Positions 1-6,413 of a stretch of 10,705 nucleotides of DNA are shown one piece after another. Source of the stretch: UMGS1002 sp964463325 (lineage in GTDB: Bacteria; Bacillota; Clostridia; Oscillospirales; CAG-272); the NCBI GenBank assembly GCA_964463325.1, contig CAYXBY010000054.1:1-10705 (forward strand), written 5' to 3'. The notes under the pieces are model-generated. The model was given only the letters and a program-made list of their open reading frames with translations. It did no database searches and had not been told where the DNA came from. The position numbers were made by a program, and so were the translations under genes. The number at the start of each line of letters is the position of its first letter. The stretch's first letter is position 1.

Positions 1-40
1 CCACTTCTGCTTAGTACGTCCCGACCGGCGTTTATCATGC

Positions 41-102
41 CGCAAATGAGAATTGTACAAAAGCTTTCAGTGGACGATCATTCACGACAATTCTCATTTG
101 CG
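41..102. repeat. Perfect 16-bp inverted repeat with 30-nt spacer
   Basis: CGCAAATGAGAATTGT at 41-56 is exactly the reverse complement of ACAATTCTCATTTGCG at 87-102. The 30-nt spacer holds AAAGCTTT, itself a palindrome. A 16-bp perfect dyad is very unlikely by chance. No T-run follows on either strand, so it does not look like an intrinsic terminator. It could be a miniature inverted-repeat element, an extragenic palindromic repeat, a transposon end or a structured RNA. Copy number in the genome would decide. Confidence 0.75.
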
Positions 103-121
103 TCACCGGCTGTCGGAGGGC

Positions 122-144
122 TCGGCCCCATCCTTTGGGGCCGA
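122..144. repeat. GC-rich hairpin, 9-bp stem
   Basis: TCGGCCCCA (122-130) and TGGGGCCGA (136-144) form a perfect 9-bp stem with a 5-nt loop. It lies 20 nt after the 16-bp inverted repeat and is followed directly by the palindrome TGACGTCA (145-152). There is no U-tract on either side, so a terminator call is weak. It may be part of the same extragenic element as the repeat at 41-102. Confidence 0.55.
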
Positions 145-362
145 TGACGTCAGAAGGCGTTAGTGCACGGCTCCTCCGCCTTGATAAGCGCCTTACGTCG
201 TGGAGTACGGCGGGTGGGGGTGGCGTGAGGTAACATCTATAGGGATGAGGATTGTGGAAAGGCGTTTGAAGGTGGGGGTGATGACCTCCGCTCTTTCTGG
301 GGCATGGCGCACCCTGCCGCACTCTGGCTCCAAGCCCGGGGGGCAGGGGGTGAGGGGCGCGC

Positions 363-381
363 TGAAGTATGCAATACTTCA
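363..381. repeat. GCA-centred palindrome, copy 1
   Basis: TGAAGTATGCAATACTTCA has 8-bp arms (TGAAGTAT and ATACTTCA) around a central GCA. It matches the palindrome at 413-431 in 17 of 19 positions. The two differences sit at mirror positions in the two arms, so the dyad is kept. That pattern suggests selection for the fold or for a symmetric protein-binding site. There is no T-run behind it. Confidence 0.7.
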
Positions 382-412
382 AAACCGCCGCGGGCGCTCC
401 TGCAAAACGCGT

Positions 413-431
413 TGAAATATGCAATATTTCA
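413..431. repeat. GCA-centred palindrome, copy 2
   Basis: TGAAATATGCAATATTTCA has 8-bp arms around a central GCA and is the sister of the copy at 363-381, with a centre-to-centre distance of 50 bp. Relative to copy 1 the G:C pair in each arm is replaced by A:T, a compensatory double change. It could be an operator for a dimeric regulator or an extragenic repeat; the sequence alone does not separate these. Confidence 0.7.
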
Positions 432-442
432 CCCCCGCCCCC

Positions 443-457
443 GAGGCTGCAAGCCTC
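443..457. repeat. GCA-centred palindrome, copy 3 (GC version)
   Basis: GAGGCTGCAAGCCTC has 6-bp arms around GCA and begins with GA and ends with TC, like the two palindromes before it. The arm sequence is otherwise different, so kinship is uncertain. It lies 28 bp (centre to centre) after copy 2 and 49 nt before the start codon at 506, so it may sit in the leader of that gene's mRNA. Confidence 0.5.
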
Positions 458-505
458 ACAACAAAACAGAATCATTAAACAATATATAAAAGAGAAGGAA
501 AAACC

Positions 506-1411
506 ATGATCAAAATCGGTACTTATCTTGTGAAGGACGCCGAGCTGAGCGTCGCTGAGCGGCTGCGCATCACCGCAGACGCAGGTTTTGACTTTCTGAG
601 CTTGACTATGGGTCCGTTGCTGTCGGGCGAGCTGACACCGGCGGTCTGTCAGTCTGTGGGGCTGGACTTTGACAATGTCCACCTGACCGGCAAGGAGACC
701 ACCTACATATGGGCCGAGGGTGAGCACGGCGACGCCGTGGCCAACAGATTCTGCGACGAGATCCGCCGCGTCTCCGAATTCGGCATCAAGACCGGCATTG
801 TGCATGTCACATGGGGCTGGAAGGTGCAGCCCGCCCCCATCTCGGACGTTGGGCTGTCCCGCTTCGAGCGCATACTGCGTACCGCCGAGAGCTGCGATTT
901 CAAGATCGCATTTGAAAATTCGGTTTTCGACCAGTATCTCTACGCTGTCCTCGACCGTTTTGACTCGCCCTACGCCTGCTTCTGCTTCGACAGCGGCCAC
1001 CGCAACGCCTTCTGCCCCGATCGTGACTTTGTTGCCCGCTACGGTCATCGTCTCGCCGCCACTCACATGCAGGACAACGATGGTCACGACGACCTGCACA
1101 TGATGCCATACGACGGCACCATCGACTGGTCGAGCATCGCGCATATGCTGGCCGGAACGACGCACGCGCGTGACCGCATTTGCGCCGAGGTGGCCGGTGT
1201 TGTCAGCCGGGAGTGCCCCGGCGAGACGGCCGAACAGCTGCGTGAGCGGCTGGGCTGCGTCGCCATCGCAAATGACCCCGAGCTGGCCGAATTTTACGAC
1301 GGCGGCTTCCGCTTTTATGGTAAGCTGACCTACGAGCAGCGTGTCGCGCGCCTCTATGCCGCCATGAAGCGCCTCGCTGCGGCCATGGAGGCTGAGCTCG
1401 CTACCAAATAA
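506..1411 (+). CDS. Sugar phosphate isomerase/epimerase-like TIM-barrel protein
   Basis: The 301-aa product fits the xylose isomerase-like TIM-barrel family (AP endonuclease 2 superfamily), cytoplasmic metal-dependent enzymes that isomerise or epimerise sugars, cyclitols or their phosphates. The usual metal and active-site signatures are visible in order: H59 in NVHLTG, H100 in IVHVTWGW, E137 in IAFENS, D162 and H165 in CFDSGHRNAF, H187 in THMQDNDGHDD, the block H198...PYDGTIDW (to 208), and E228 in CAEVAG. Length is normal for the family. AAGGA at 495-499, 6 nt before the ATG, supports this start; there is no signal peptide. The substrate cannot be read from the sequence. The convergent solute-binding protein gene could hint at carbohydrate use, but the two are not co-transcribed. 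Confidence 0.88.
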   Translation: MIKIGTYLVKDAELSVAERLRITADAGFDFLSLTMGPLLSGELTPAVCQSVGLDFDNVHLTGKETTYIWAEGEHGDAVANRFCDEIRRVSEFGIKTGIVHVTWGWKVQPAPISDVGLSRFERILRTAESCDFKIAFENSVFDQYLYAVLDRFDSPYACFCFDSGHRNAFCPDRDFVARYGHRLAATHMQDNDGHDDLHMMPYDGTIDWSSIAHMLAGTTHARDRICAEVAGVVSRECPGETAEQLRERLGCVAIANDPELAEFYDGGFRFYGKLTYEQRVARLYAAMKRLAAAMEAELATK

Positions 1412-1460
1412 TCAAATGGCGCCGAGCTGCATAATCATGCCGCGTGACGCACATTGACGA

Positions 1461-1482
1461 TGATCATTAAATATAATGATCA
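1461..1482. promoter_or_regulatory. Inverted repeat TGATCATT-N6-AATGATCA
   Basis: A perfect dyad with 8-bp arms and an AAATAT centre lies 28 nt before the small-protein start at 1511. It overlaps a TATAAT-like hexamer (1472-1477), but no -35 box sits at 16-18 bp from that hexamer. TTGACG at 1454-1459 is only 12 bp away. The placement fits an operator or an mRNA leader structure; the promoter itself is not established. Confidence 0.4.
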
Positions 1483-1510
1483 ATGAAGTGATATGAAAGG
1501 AGCCTGAACC

Positions 1511-1780
1511 ATGTCAAACTGGGAGGATTTTAAGACGGACGCCTCCAAAATAGCGTCCAAGGTTGCAGCCAAGACCGGCGAGCTGGCTGATGCAGCGGCA
1601 CTGCGTATTCGTCAGCAGACGCTCAAGCTGCATCTGAGCGAGCAATACGAAAAGCTGGGGCGGATGGCCTACACCGCCGCTCGCACCGAGGAGCAGCCCG
1701 ACACCGCCGCCACTCTTGAGTCTATAGACACGCTCATAGCTCAGCTGGAGCAGCTCGAGCAGAAAATGCGCCAGGAGTGA
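1511..1780 (+). CDS. Small helical protein of unknown function
   Basis: An 89-aa protein with a clear ribosome binding site (AAAGGAG at 1496-1502, 8 nt before ATG). I cannot assign a function. It begins with SNWEDFKTDASKIASKVAAK, an amphipathic alanine/lysine-rich helix. A middle segment follows (LKLHLSEQYEKLGRMAYTAA, about residues 38-57), then a predicted coiled coil at 70-87 (repeated LEQL/LEQK). Similar small clostridial proteins, with an N-terminal apolipoprotein-like helix and a 'Y.LGR..Y' segment, are familiar as conserved hypotheticals. There are no Cys, no membrane segment and no signal peptide. It lies 99 nt after the isomerase-like gene in the same orientation and ends before a terminator, so it may share that transcript or have its own promoter. 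Confidence 0.75.
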   Translation: MSNWEDFKTDASKIASKVAAKTGELADAAALRIRQQTLKLHLSEQYEKLGRMAYTAARTEEQPDTAATLESIDTLIAQLEQLEQKMRQE

Positions 1781-1795
1781 GTTCCACCGCCTAAC

Positions 1796-1839
1796 AAAAA
1801 AACGCCCCGGGAACGTAGAGGATACCGCGTTCTCGGGGC
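1796..1839 (-). terminator. Intrinsic terminator, strong on minus strand, possibly bidirectional
   Basis: GCCCCGGGAACG (1804-1815) pairs with CGTTCTCGGGGC (1828-1839) in a 12-bp stem with one G-U pair and a 12-nt loop. Read on the minus strand, the stem is followed by G and seven T (complement of the A-run at 1796-1802), a classic Rho-independent terminator 30 nt beyond the lipoprotein stop codon. On the plus strand the hairpin lies after the small-protein gene but is followed only by TTGCGTATTATTT, so termination in that direction would be weaker. Confidence 0.88.
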
Positions 1840-1868
1840 TTGCGTATTATTTGACGCTGCTTGTCGGT

Positions 1869-3353
1869 TTATTTTTCAAGATTTTCAAGAGTGCGCTTGA
1901 TCATTGTCGGGACAGTCTTGTTCGATGCCCTGACCAGCGATGCCAAAGAGGCATTGCCCACGTTGAGCTGCGCATTAACGGTGGGCTCGATGCTGCCCAA
2001 CCAGCCATATGTGAGTCCCCAGTTGAGGTAACGGCTGTTGTTGATAATACCCAGCATCTCGATGGCGTCCTCATCGGCCAGTCCCTTGTAGGAGACGCGG
2101 TCGTAATACTCGGGCAGAGTATTGATCATGGCGAGATATGACAGCGCATCCATGATCACGCCGCTGCGCTCGGCATCCTTGACATGTATCGGGATGGTCA
2201 TGAGCAGCGAATTCCAGAGCATGTTGCTCTTGTATTCGGCTTGATCGGAATTATATTTCGGCATGGGAACCATGCCAAACTTAAATGTGGTATTGGCCAT
2301 TTCGTTGGCTGCGGCCTTGATCTCGGCGCCTATCAGGAGCGCACGTCCCTGAGTGAATATATTCTCAATATAGTGGAAGCTGGCGTTGCGGTCGTTTGCA
2401 CTGACATAGGTGCCGGACTCACCCGTGATGCGGGCGATGGATTCCAGCTTTTCGTAAAGCGAGCTTTCGGAGGGGAATGAGTAGTAGGGCACGTCGGAGG
2501 CGTCCTTGCGGACATACATTAGGTCGCAGCCGGTGACAAAGGCGTTCATCAGATTTTTGAAGGAGGCAAGACCGTAAATACTGTTACCGGCGGGATCCCA
2601 GCTAAACGAGGCATCGCCGTTGAGCGAGGCGCCCTGCGATGCATAGCTGTACAGCTTATCCATGGTCCATTCATTGCTGCGAACGGCTGCATAGGGCAGC
2701 TCAAGACCGAGGTCGGTCATCATTTCCTCATTAAAGTACATGCACCAGGTACCCTCGAACGGCATAAGATGCGCATCGCTTATGAGATAGTAAACATTCG
2801 AGCCAAACAGCGAGGCGTCGTTCTTGAGCGACTGATTCCACCAGGGAGACTCTATGTTGATGGACTCGTTTTCGTAAAGATTTGTCAGCGAGCCGGTGCT
2901 CATCATTGAGCCGACCAGCGTGCTGTAGAGGTAGACGACATCGTGATAGGCGTCGCCGGATTGCATCTCGTTTTGCACCTCGGTCAGCATGCCTGAGCCA
3001 AAGGGGCTGAGCGTTTCCTCAATATTGATCTGGAATTGCTCTTCAATAAAGATGATATTTTCGCAGATCGAGTCGTTGACGCGCTCGCCGATCACGTCGG
3101 CGGCGGTCACGTTCATTATCATGTTGTAGGTCTGCTGACCGTTGAATATGCGGAAGGTCTCATTATTGTATTTAACGTCGGGATAGAGGTATTCCGGTGC
3201 ATCGCTGCCGGCAGTGGTATCATCCGGGACATTCGGTTGATCAGCTTGGGACGGCAAAGTGGTGGTAGTGATGTCATCATCCTGCGGTGTAGCACAGGAG
3301 GCAAGGAGCAATAGCATTACCATTGCTAAACAAATAAGTCTGATATGCTTCAT
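1869..3353 (-). CDS. Extracellular solute-binding lipoprotein (ABC transporter type)
   Basis: The 494-aa product starts with a lipoprotein signal: a K/R-containing n-region, a hydrophobic core and the lipobox LASC with C20 as the lipidated residue. A Thr/Asp/Pro-rich linker (about 21-55) follows, then a large periplasmic-binding-protein-type domain resembling family 1 extracellular solute-binding proteins, usually for sugars or oligosaccharides. It would be anchored on the outer face of the membrane. The frame stays open 19 codons further upstream, but the ATG at 3353 is preceded by AGGAAAGGA at about 8 nt and starts the signal peptide, so it is preferred. No permease or ATPase gene lies beside it, so it is an orphan in this window. 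The ligand is unknown. It has its own promoter and terminator and is monocistronic. Confidence 0.85.
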   Translation of the reverse strand: MKHIRLICLAMVMLLLLASCATPQDDDITTTTLPSQADQPNVPDDTTAGSDAPEYLYPDVKYNNETFRIFNGQQTYNMIMNVTAADVIGERVNDSICENIIFIEEQFQINIEETLSPFGSGMLTEVQNEMQSGDAYHDVVYLYSTLVGSMMSTGSLTNLYENESINIESPWWNQSLKNDASLFGSNVYYLISDAHLMPFEGTWCMYFNEEMMTDLGLELPYAAVRSNEWTMDKLYSYASQGASLNGDASFSWDPAGNSIYGLASFKNLMNAFVTGCDLMYVRKDASDVPYYSFPSESSLYEKLESIARITGESGTYVSANDRNASFHYIENIFTQGRALLIGAEIKAAANEMANTTFKFGMVPMPKYNSDQAEYKSNMLWNSLLMTIPIHVKDAERSGVIMDALSYLAMINTLPEYYDRVSYKGLADEDAIEMLGIINNSRYLNWGLTYGWLGSIEPTVNAQLNVGNASLASLVRASNKTVPTMIKRTLENLEK

Positions 3354-3398
3354 AGCGAGCATCCTTTCCTGTTGATTTGAGCCTTGGCTCTTACGGCT

Positions 3399-3427
3399 AT
3401 TGTACCACATTGCGCCGGGATTTGCAA
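3399..3427 (-). promoter_or_regulatory. Sigma-A-type promoter of the lipoprotein gene
   Basis: On the minus strand TTGCAA (3427-3422) is a -35 box matching 4 of 6 consensus bases, and TACAAT (3404-3399) is a -10 box matching 5 of 6, separated by exactly 17 bp. Transcription would start near 3392, giving a leader of about 40 nt. A 12-bp dyad GAGCCTTGGCTC (3379-3390) lies just inside the transcript start and could be an operator. Confidence 0.7.
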
Positions 3428-3440
3428 GCCCTTTTGCAAA
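3421..3440. promoter_or_regulatory. Dyad TTTGCAA-N6-TTGCAAA over the lipoprotein -35 box
   Basis: TTTGCAA at 3421-3427 and TTGCAAA at 3434-3440 are perfect 7-bp inverted arms separated by 6 nt. The first arm contains the -35 hexamer of the minus-strand lipoprotein promoter, so a bound dimer would interfere with, or contact, RNA polymerase. A further TTTGCAA occurs at 3569-3575, just before the recA promoter. It does not match the CcpA cre consensus. The regulator is unknown. Confidence 0.5.
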
Positions 3441-3546
3441 TTAAGCATATGAAAAGGGAGCGCGCGCGACAACGGTTTGCTTAAATTTCAAAAACGGAAT
3501 TAATCAAGCTTAAAAACAGCTATTTTGACCTCCGAGTAAAAAAATA

Positions 3547-3562
3547 TTTCCGATTTCGGAAA
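3547..3562. promoter_or_regulatory. Dyad TTTCCGA-TT-TCGGAAA upstream of the recA promoter
   Basis: Perfect 7-bp arms with a 2-nt centre end 19 bp before the recA -35 box. The position suits an activator site or an upstream operator. The sequence does not match the Gram-positive LexA box (CGAAC-N4-GTTCG), and I find no such box in 3411-3653. It is an unexplained symmetric site in an otherwise A/T-rich region. Confidence 0.45.
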
Positions 3563-3581
3563 AATAACTTTGCAAAAACAC

Positions 3582-3610
3582 TTGACAAGCACCGCACTAT
3601 GTATTATAAT
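3582..3610 (+). promoter_or_regulatory. Consensus sigma-A promoter of recA
   Basis: TTGACA (3582-3587) and TATAAT (3605-3610) are both perfect consensus hexamers with a 17-bp spacer. Transcription would start near 3617, leaving a leader of about 37 nt with GGAGG before the recA ATG. Such a strong promoter implies high basal expression, or strong output when a repressor leaves. Confidence 0.92.
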
Positions 3611-3653
3611 AGGAGCATAAGAGTCATAATACGACAAATGGAGGACAAATACC

Positions 3654-4772
3654 ATGAAGCAGACCAAAAAAACAGCCGCCCCGGTGGCTCAGCATACAGA
3701 CCGAGCAGAAAAGCTCAAGGCGCTCGAAACCGCCATCTCTCAGCTTGAAAAGGATTTCGGCCAGGGAACCATAATGAAGCTGGGCGAGAACACCCACATG
3801 GAGGTGCAGGCTGTGCACACCGGCTCTATCGCGCTGGACATGGCGCTGGGCATCGGCGGCCTGCCGCGCGGACGTATCGTCGAGATATACGGTCCTGAGT
3901 CCTCCGGTAAGACCACAGTAGCGCTGCACGTCATCGCCGAGGTGCAGAAGACGGGCGGCGAGGCTGCCTTCATCGACGCCGAGCACGCGCTCGACCCCGT
4001 CTACGCCAAGGCGCTGGGCGTCGACATCAATAATCTTCTTGTCTCACAGCCTGACTGTGGCGAGGACGCGCTTGAAATAACCGAGGCGCTGGTGCGCTCT
4101 GGTGCGGTTGACATCGTGGTAATCGACTCGGTGGCGGCGCTGGTGCCGCGTCAGGAGATAGAGGGCGACATGGGCGCCTCCAGCGTCGGCGTGCAGGCCA
4201 GACTTATGTCGCAGGCCATGCGTAAGCTGTCGTCAGTCATTTCCAAGAGCAACTGCATCGTCATATTTATCAACCAGCTTCGTGAAAAGGTGGGCGTCTT
4301 CTACGGCAACCCCGAAACCACCACCGGTGGCCGCGCGCTTAAGTTCTATGCGTCGGTGCGCATCGATGTGCGCAAGGCTGATCAGCTCAAAAACGGCTCC
4401 GAGATATACGGCAACCGCGTGCGCTGCAAAATAGTCAAAAACAAGGTGGCGCCGCCCTTTAAGGTTGCCGAATTCGACATTCTTTACGGCAAGGGCATAT
4501 CGCGCTCCAGCGAGATATTTGACTACGCCGTCAAGCTCGAGCTTATCAAAAAGAGCGGCTCGTGGTTCTCCTACAACGGCGAGCGCATCGGCCAGGGCAA
4601 GGACAATGTCCGCCGCATAATCGAGGAGGATCCCAAGATAATGGCAGAGCTCGAGGAAAAGATACGCGAGATGAGCGAGCAGGCCTCGGCCATGACGGAG
4701 GAATTCGAGCTGGACGAGGAGAAGGACTCCGAGGAGGAATTTGACGTCAGCCTGATGGGCGACGAGGAATAA
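3654..4772 (+). CDS. recA: Recombinase RecA
   Basis: RecA polymerises on single-stranded DNA, catalyses homologous strand exchange and stimulates LexA self-cleavage. In this 372-aa protein the Walker A motif GPESSGKTT is at 80-88 (K86), the catalytic Glu is E110 in FIDAEHALDP, Walker B VVIDSV is at 155-160 (D158), the L2 loop around NPETTTGG is at 219-226, and the core ends near 283. A C-terminal domain and a very acidic tail (about 336-372) follow. Length is slightly above typical (about 350) because of N- and C-terminal extensions. The ribosome binding site GGAGG precedes ATG 3654. Oddity: loop L1 reads GDMGASS (171-177) where E. coli has GEIGDSH, so Asp161 and His163 (E. coli numbering) are replaced by Ala and Ser. 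The gene heads a cluster with recX, an ATPase and recG. Confidence 0.98.
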   Translation: MKQTKKTAAPVAQHTDRAEKLKALETAISQLEKDFGQGTIMKLGENTHMEVQAVHTGSIALDMALGIGGLPRGRIVEIYGPESSGKTTVALHVIAEVQKTGGEAAFIDAEHALDPVYAKALGVDINNLLVSQPDCGEDALEITEALVRSGAVDIVVIDSVAALVPRQEIEGDMGASSVGVQARLMSQAMRKLSSVISKSNCIVIFINQLREKVGVFYGNPETTTGGRALKFYASVRIDVRKADQLKNGSEIYGNRVRCKIVKNKVAPPFKVAEFDILYGKGISRSSEIFDYAVKLELIKKSGSWFSYNGERIGQGKDNVRRIIEEDPKIMAELEEKIREMSEQASAMTEEFELDEEKDSEEEFDVSLMGDEE

Positions 4773-4778
4773 TCCAAC

Positions 4779-5453
4779 ATGGAAATAATGCTGACACAGC
4801 TGACGCAGCATCAGGATGGCAGCATCGCACTGCGTCTGCGTCTGACCGGGGATGCAGCCGACACGGGCGGCGCCCGCCACCGAGAGACGCGCACGCTGTG
4901 TCTGACGTCGGCGGATTGGCAGAGCATGGGACTCGAGGCAACGGCGCGTCAGCTGCTTACCACGGAGCAATACGAGCTGCTGCTCGAGGCTGACCGACGG
5001 CGTGCGGCGCTCAACAAGGGGGCAGAGCTGCTGTCCTACGGCGCCTGCTCGCGCCGTGCGCTCGAGCAAAAGCTGCGTCAGCGTGGCTATGACGCTGAGC
5101 TTGCGGGGCGGGTCGCGGGTGAGCTGTCTCAGCGCGGCATGATCCGCGAGCAGGACGACGCACGCGCCGTGGTGCGGGTCTGCCTGCGGAGCGGCTACGG
5201 CCGCGGGAGGATACTGGCCAAGCTGCGTCAAAAGGGCTACGGCGACGAGGCAATACGCGCCGCGCTGGACGAGGTCGACGAGGACAGCTATATTGAGGGC
5301 TGCATGCGCATGATGAGCAAAAAATACGGTACCGTCCCGGCAGGCGCGGCGGAGCAGCAGCGAATGATCGCCGCGCTGGCGCGCCTCGGATACAGTCTGA
5401 GTCAGATCCGTCAGGCCGCCGCCGCGCTGCGTGAGCAGGAGGACGGCGAATAG
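4779..5453 (+). CDS. recX: Regulatory protein RecX
   Basis: RecX binds RecA filaments and limits or tunes RecA strand-exchange and coprotease activity. The 224-aa protein begins 6 nt after the recA stop; its ribosome binding site (GAGGA) lies inside the end of recA, so translation is probably coupled. Residues 77-165 show the RecX core of tandem three-helix units: ALNKGAELLSYGACSRRALEQ..L..RGYD, then ISQ-type helix ELSQRGMI, then AVVRVCLRSGYGRGRILAKL..KGY. A third, weaker unit with LARLGYSLSQI (200-210) lies near the C-terminus. The N-terminal 70 residues are a less conserved beta-rich domain typical of clostridial RecX. recA-recX adjacency is common and supports the call. Confidence 0.93.
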   Translation: MEIMLTQLTQHQDGSIALRLRLTGDAADTGGARHRETRTLCLTSADWQSMGLEATARQLLTTEQYELLLEADRRRAALNKGAELLSYGACSRRALEQKLRQRGYDAELAGRVAGELSQRGMIREQDDARAVVRVCLRSGYGRGRILAKLRQKGYGDEAIRAALDEVDEDSYIEGCMRMMSKKYGTVPAGAAEQQRMIAALARLGYSLSQIRQAAAALREQEDGE

Positions 5454-5480
5454 ACTCCGACGACATCAAACGAGGTGCAT

Positions 5481-6392
5481 ATGGTATATCTCAAAAGCTT
5501 TTCGATAGCCTCCGAAAGCGATGAAGAGACCTTCATCCTCGGCAACGGTGGCGGCAACCCTAAGCTTGACATGACCTGCTACGATCAGACAAATATCTAC
5601 CCCTTCAAGCTGTTCCCACCTCGTGGGCTGCGAAGCCTCAGCTTCGAGCCGATAACGCTGCTCTACGGTGGAAACGGCTCAGGAAAATCCACATTACTCA
5701 ATATAATGGCCGAAAAGCTGGCGCTGACGCGCACCTCGCGCTTCAATCGGACGCCGTTTTTTGACGACTATCTGGGCTTTTGTCACGCTGCGCTTGATAC
5801 TGCTGACGGTCAGCCGCCGCATGGCAGCCGCATAATCACCAGCGACGACGTTTTTGACCTCATGCTCGACCTGCGTGCCATAAACAGCGGCATTTCGCAG
5901 CGCCGCAGTCAGCTTTTTGAAGAATATCACCGCTACACTGATCCCAGAACGTCGCATTTTCAGCTGAGCTCGCTGGATGACTACGACGAGCTGCGCCGCC
6001 GCAACCGTGCCCGCAGCAGCACGACGACAATGGCGTCGTTCGCCGCGCGTGAGCTGCCGGACGAGGTGCGCGGACACTCGAACGGCGAAAACGGCTTCGC
6101 ATATTTTACGCAGACCATTCGCGAGGACGCGCTTTACCTGCTGGACGAGCCTGAAAACAGTCTTTCGGCGCGGCGGCAGGCCGAGCTGGCCGATTTTTTG
6201 GTGCAGTCGGCGCGTTTTTTCGGCTGCCAATTTATTATTTCGACGCATTCGCCGTTTTTGCTTTCCATGAACGGCGTCAAGATATACGATCTGGACGCGC
6301 GCCCGGTTTGCAGCCGCAGTTGGCTGGAGCTGGATAATGTTCGCGCTTATTTCGAGCTTTTTGAGGCGCACAGATCGGATTTTTTGCATTGA
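5481..6392 (+). CDS. ABC/SMC-like predicted ATPase (COG3910-like) in the repair cluster
   Basis: The 303-aa protein is an ABC-type ATPase without membrane segments. Walker A GGNGSGKST is at 63-71, a signature-like SNGEN at 200-204, Walker B LYLLDEP at 218-224 (D222, E223), and the switch histidine H256 in STHSPFLL. Layout and C-terminal half resemble the predicted ATPases of COG3910. The insert between Walker A and the signature (about 80-199) is divergent, with an Arg/Ser/Thr-rich stretch RRRNRARSSTTT (172-183), and may carry specificity. The function is not known. A GTG 6 nt upstream is in frame, but GAGG at 5472-5475 sits properly only for ATG 5481. It lies 27 nt after recX and 21 nt before recG, which suggests co-transcription and a possible role in DNA repair or in handling DNA ends; that is inference. 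Confidence 0.85.
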   Translation: MVYLKSFSIASESDEETFILGNGGGNPKLDMTCYDQTNIYPFKLFPPRGLRSLSFEPITLLYGGNGSGKSTLLNIMAEKLALTRTSRFNRTPFFDDYLGFCHAALDTADGQPPHGSRIITSDDVFDLMLDLRAINSGISQRRSQLFEEYHRYTDPRTSHFQLSSLDDYDELRRRNRARSSTTTMASFAARELPDEVRGHSNGENGFAYFTQTIREDALYLLDEPENSLSARRQAELADFLVQSARFFGCQFIISTHSPFLLSMNGVKIYDLDARPVCSRSWLELDNVRAYFELFEAHRSDFLH

Positions 6393-6413
6393 TAACAACC
6401 AAAGGAGGTCGGC

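Larger units (their letters stand above)
1..505. other. Non-coding, palindrome-rich region upstream of the isomerase-like gene
   Basis: I see no credible gene in this 505-nt stretch. The reading frames crossing it on either strand are low-complexity (Arg/Gly/Pro/His-rich) and lack good ribosome binding sites. It contains a long perfect inverted repeat (41-102), a GC hairpin (122-144), the 8-bp palindrome TGACGTCA (145-152), a G-rich stretch with runs of 6, 5 and 4 G around 339-356, and three palindromes with central GCA between 363 and 457. No promoter with good -35 and -10 boxes at proper spacing was found for the gene at 506. The region may hold multicopy extragenic elements, but that is an inference from structure only. 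Confidence 0.6.

Noticed and set aside
340..358. G-quadruplex in the G-rich stretch
   Set aside because: Only three separated G-runs of four or more occur; a stable four-tract quadruplex cannot be claimed from this.
200..489. Two short plus-strand open frames (71 and 61 codons) before the isomerase-like gene
   Set aside because: No ribosome binding sites, biased composition, and they run through the GCA-centred palindromes. Probably non-coding.
35..1165. Long minus-strand open frame of 376 codons
   Set aside because: It runs antisense through the well-supported isomerase-like gene, is compositionally odd, and has no good ribosome binding site. It is most likely a shadow of high-GC coding DNA, although its C-terminal part crosses the palindromic element at 41-102.
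1454..1477. TTGACG and TATAAT as a promoter for the small protein
   Set aside because: The spacer is only 12 bp, too short for sigma-A.
4233..5231. Minus-strand open frame of 332 codons antisense to recA and recX
   Set aside because: Both plus-strand genes are unambiguous; this frame is a GC-driven shadow with no recognisable motifs.
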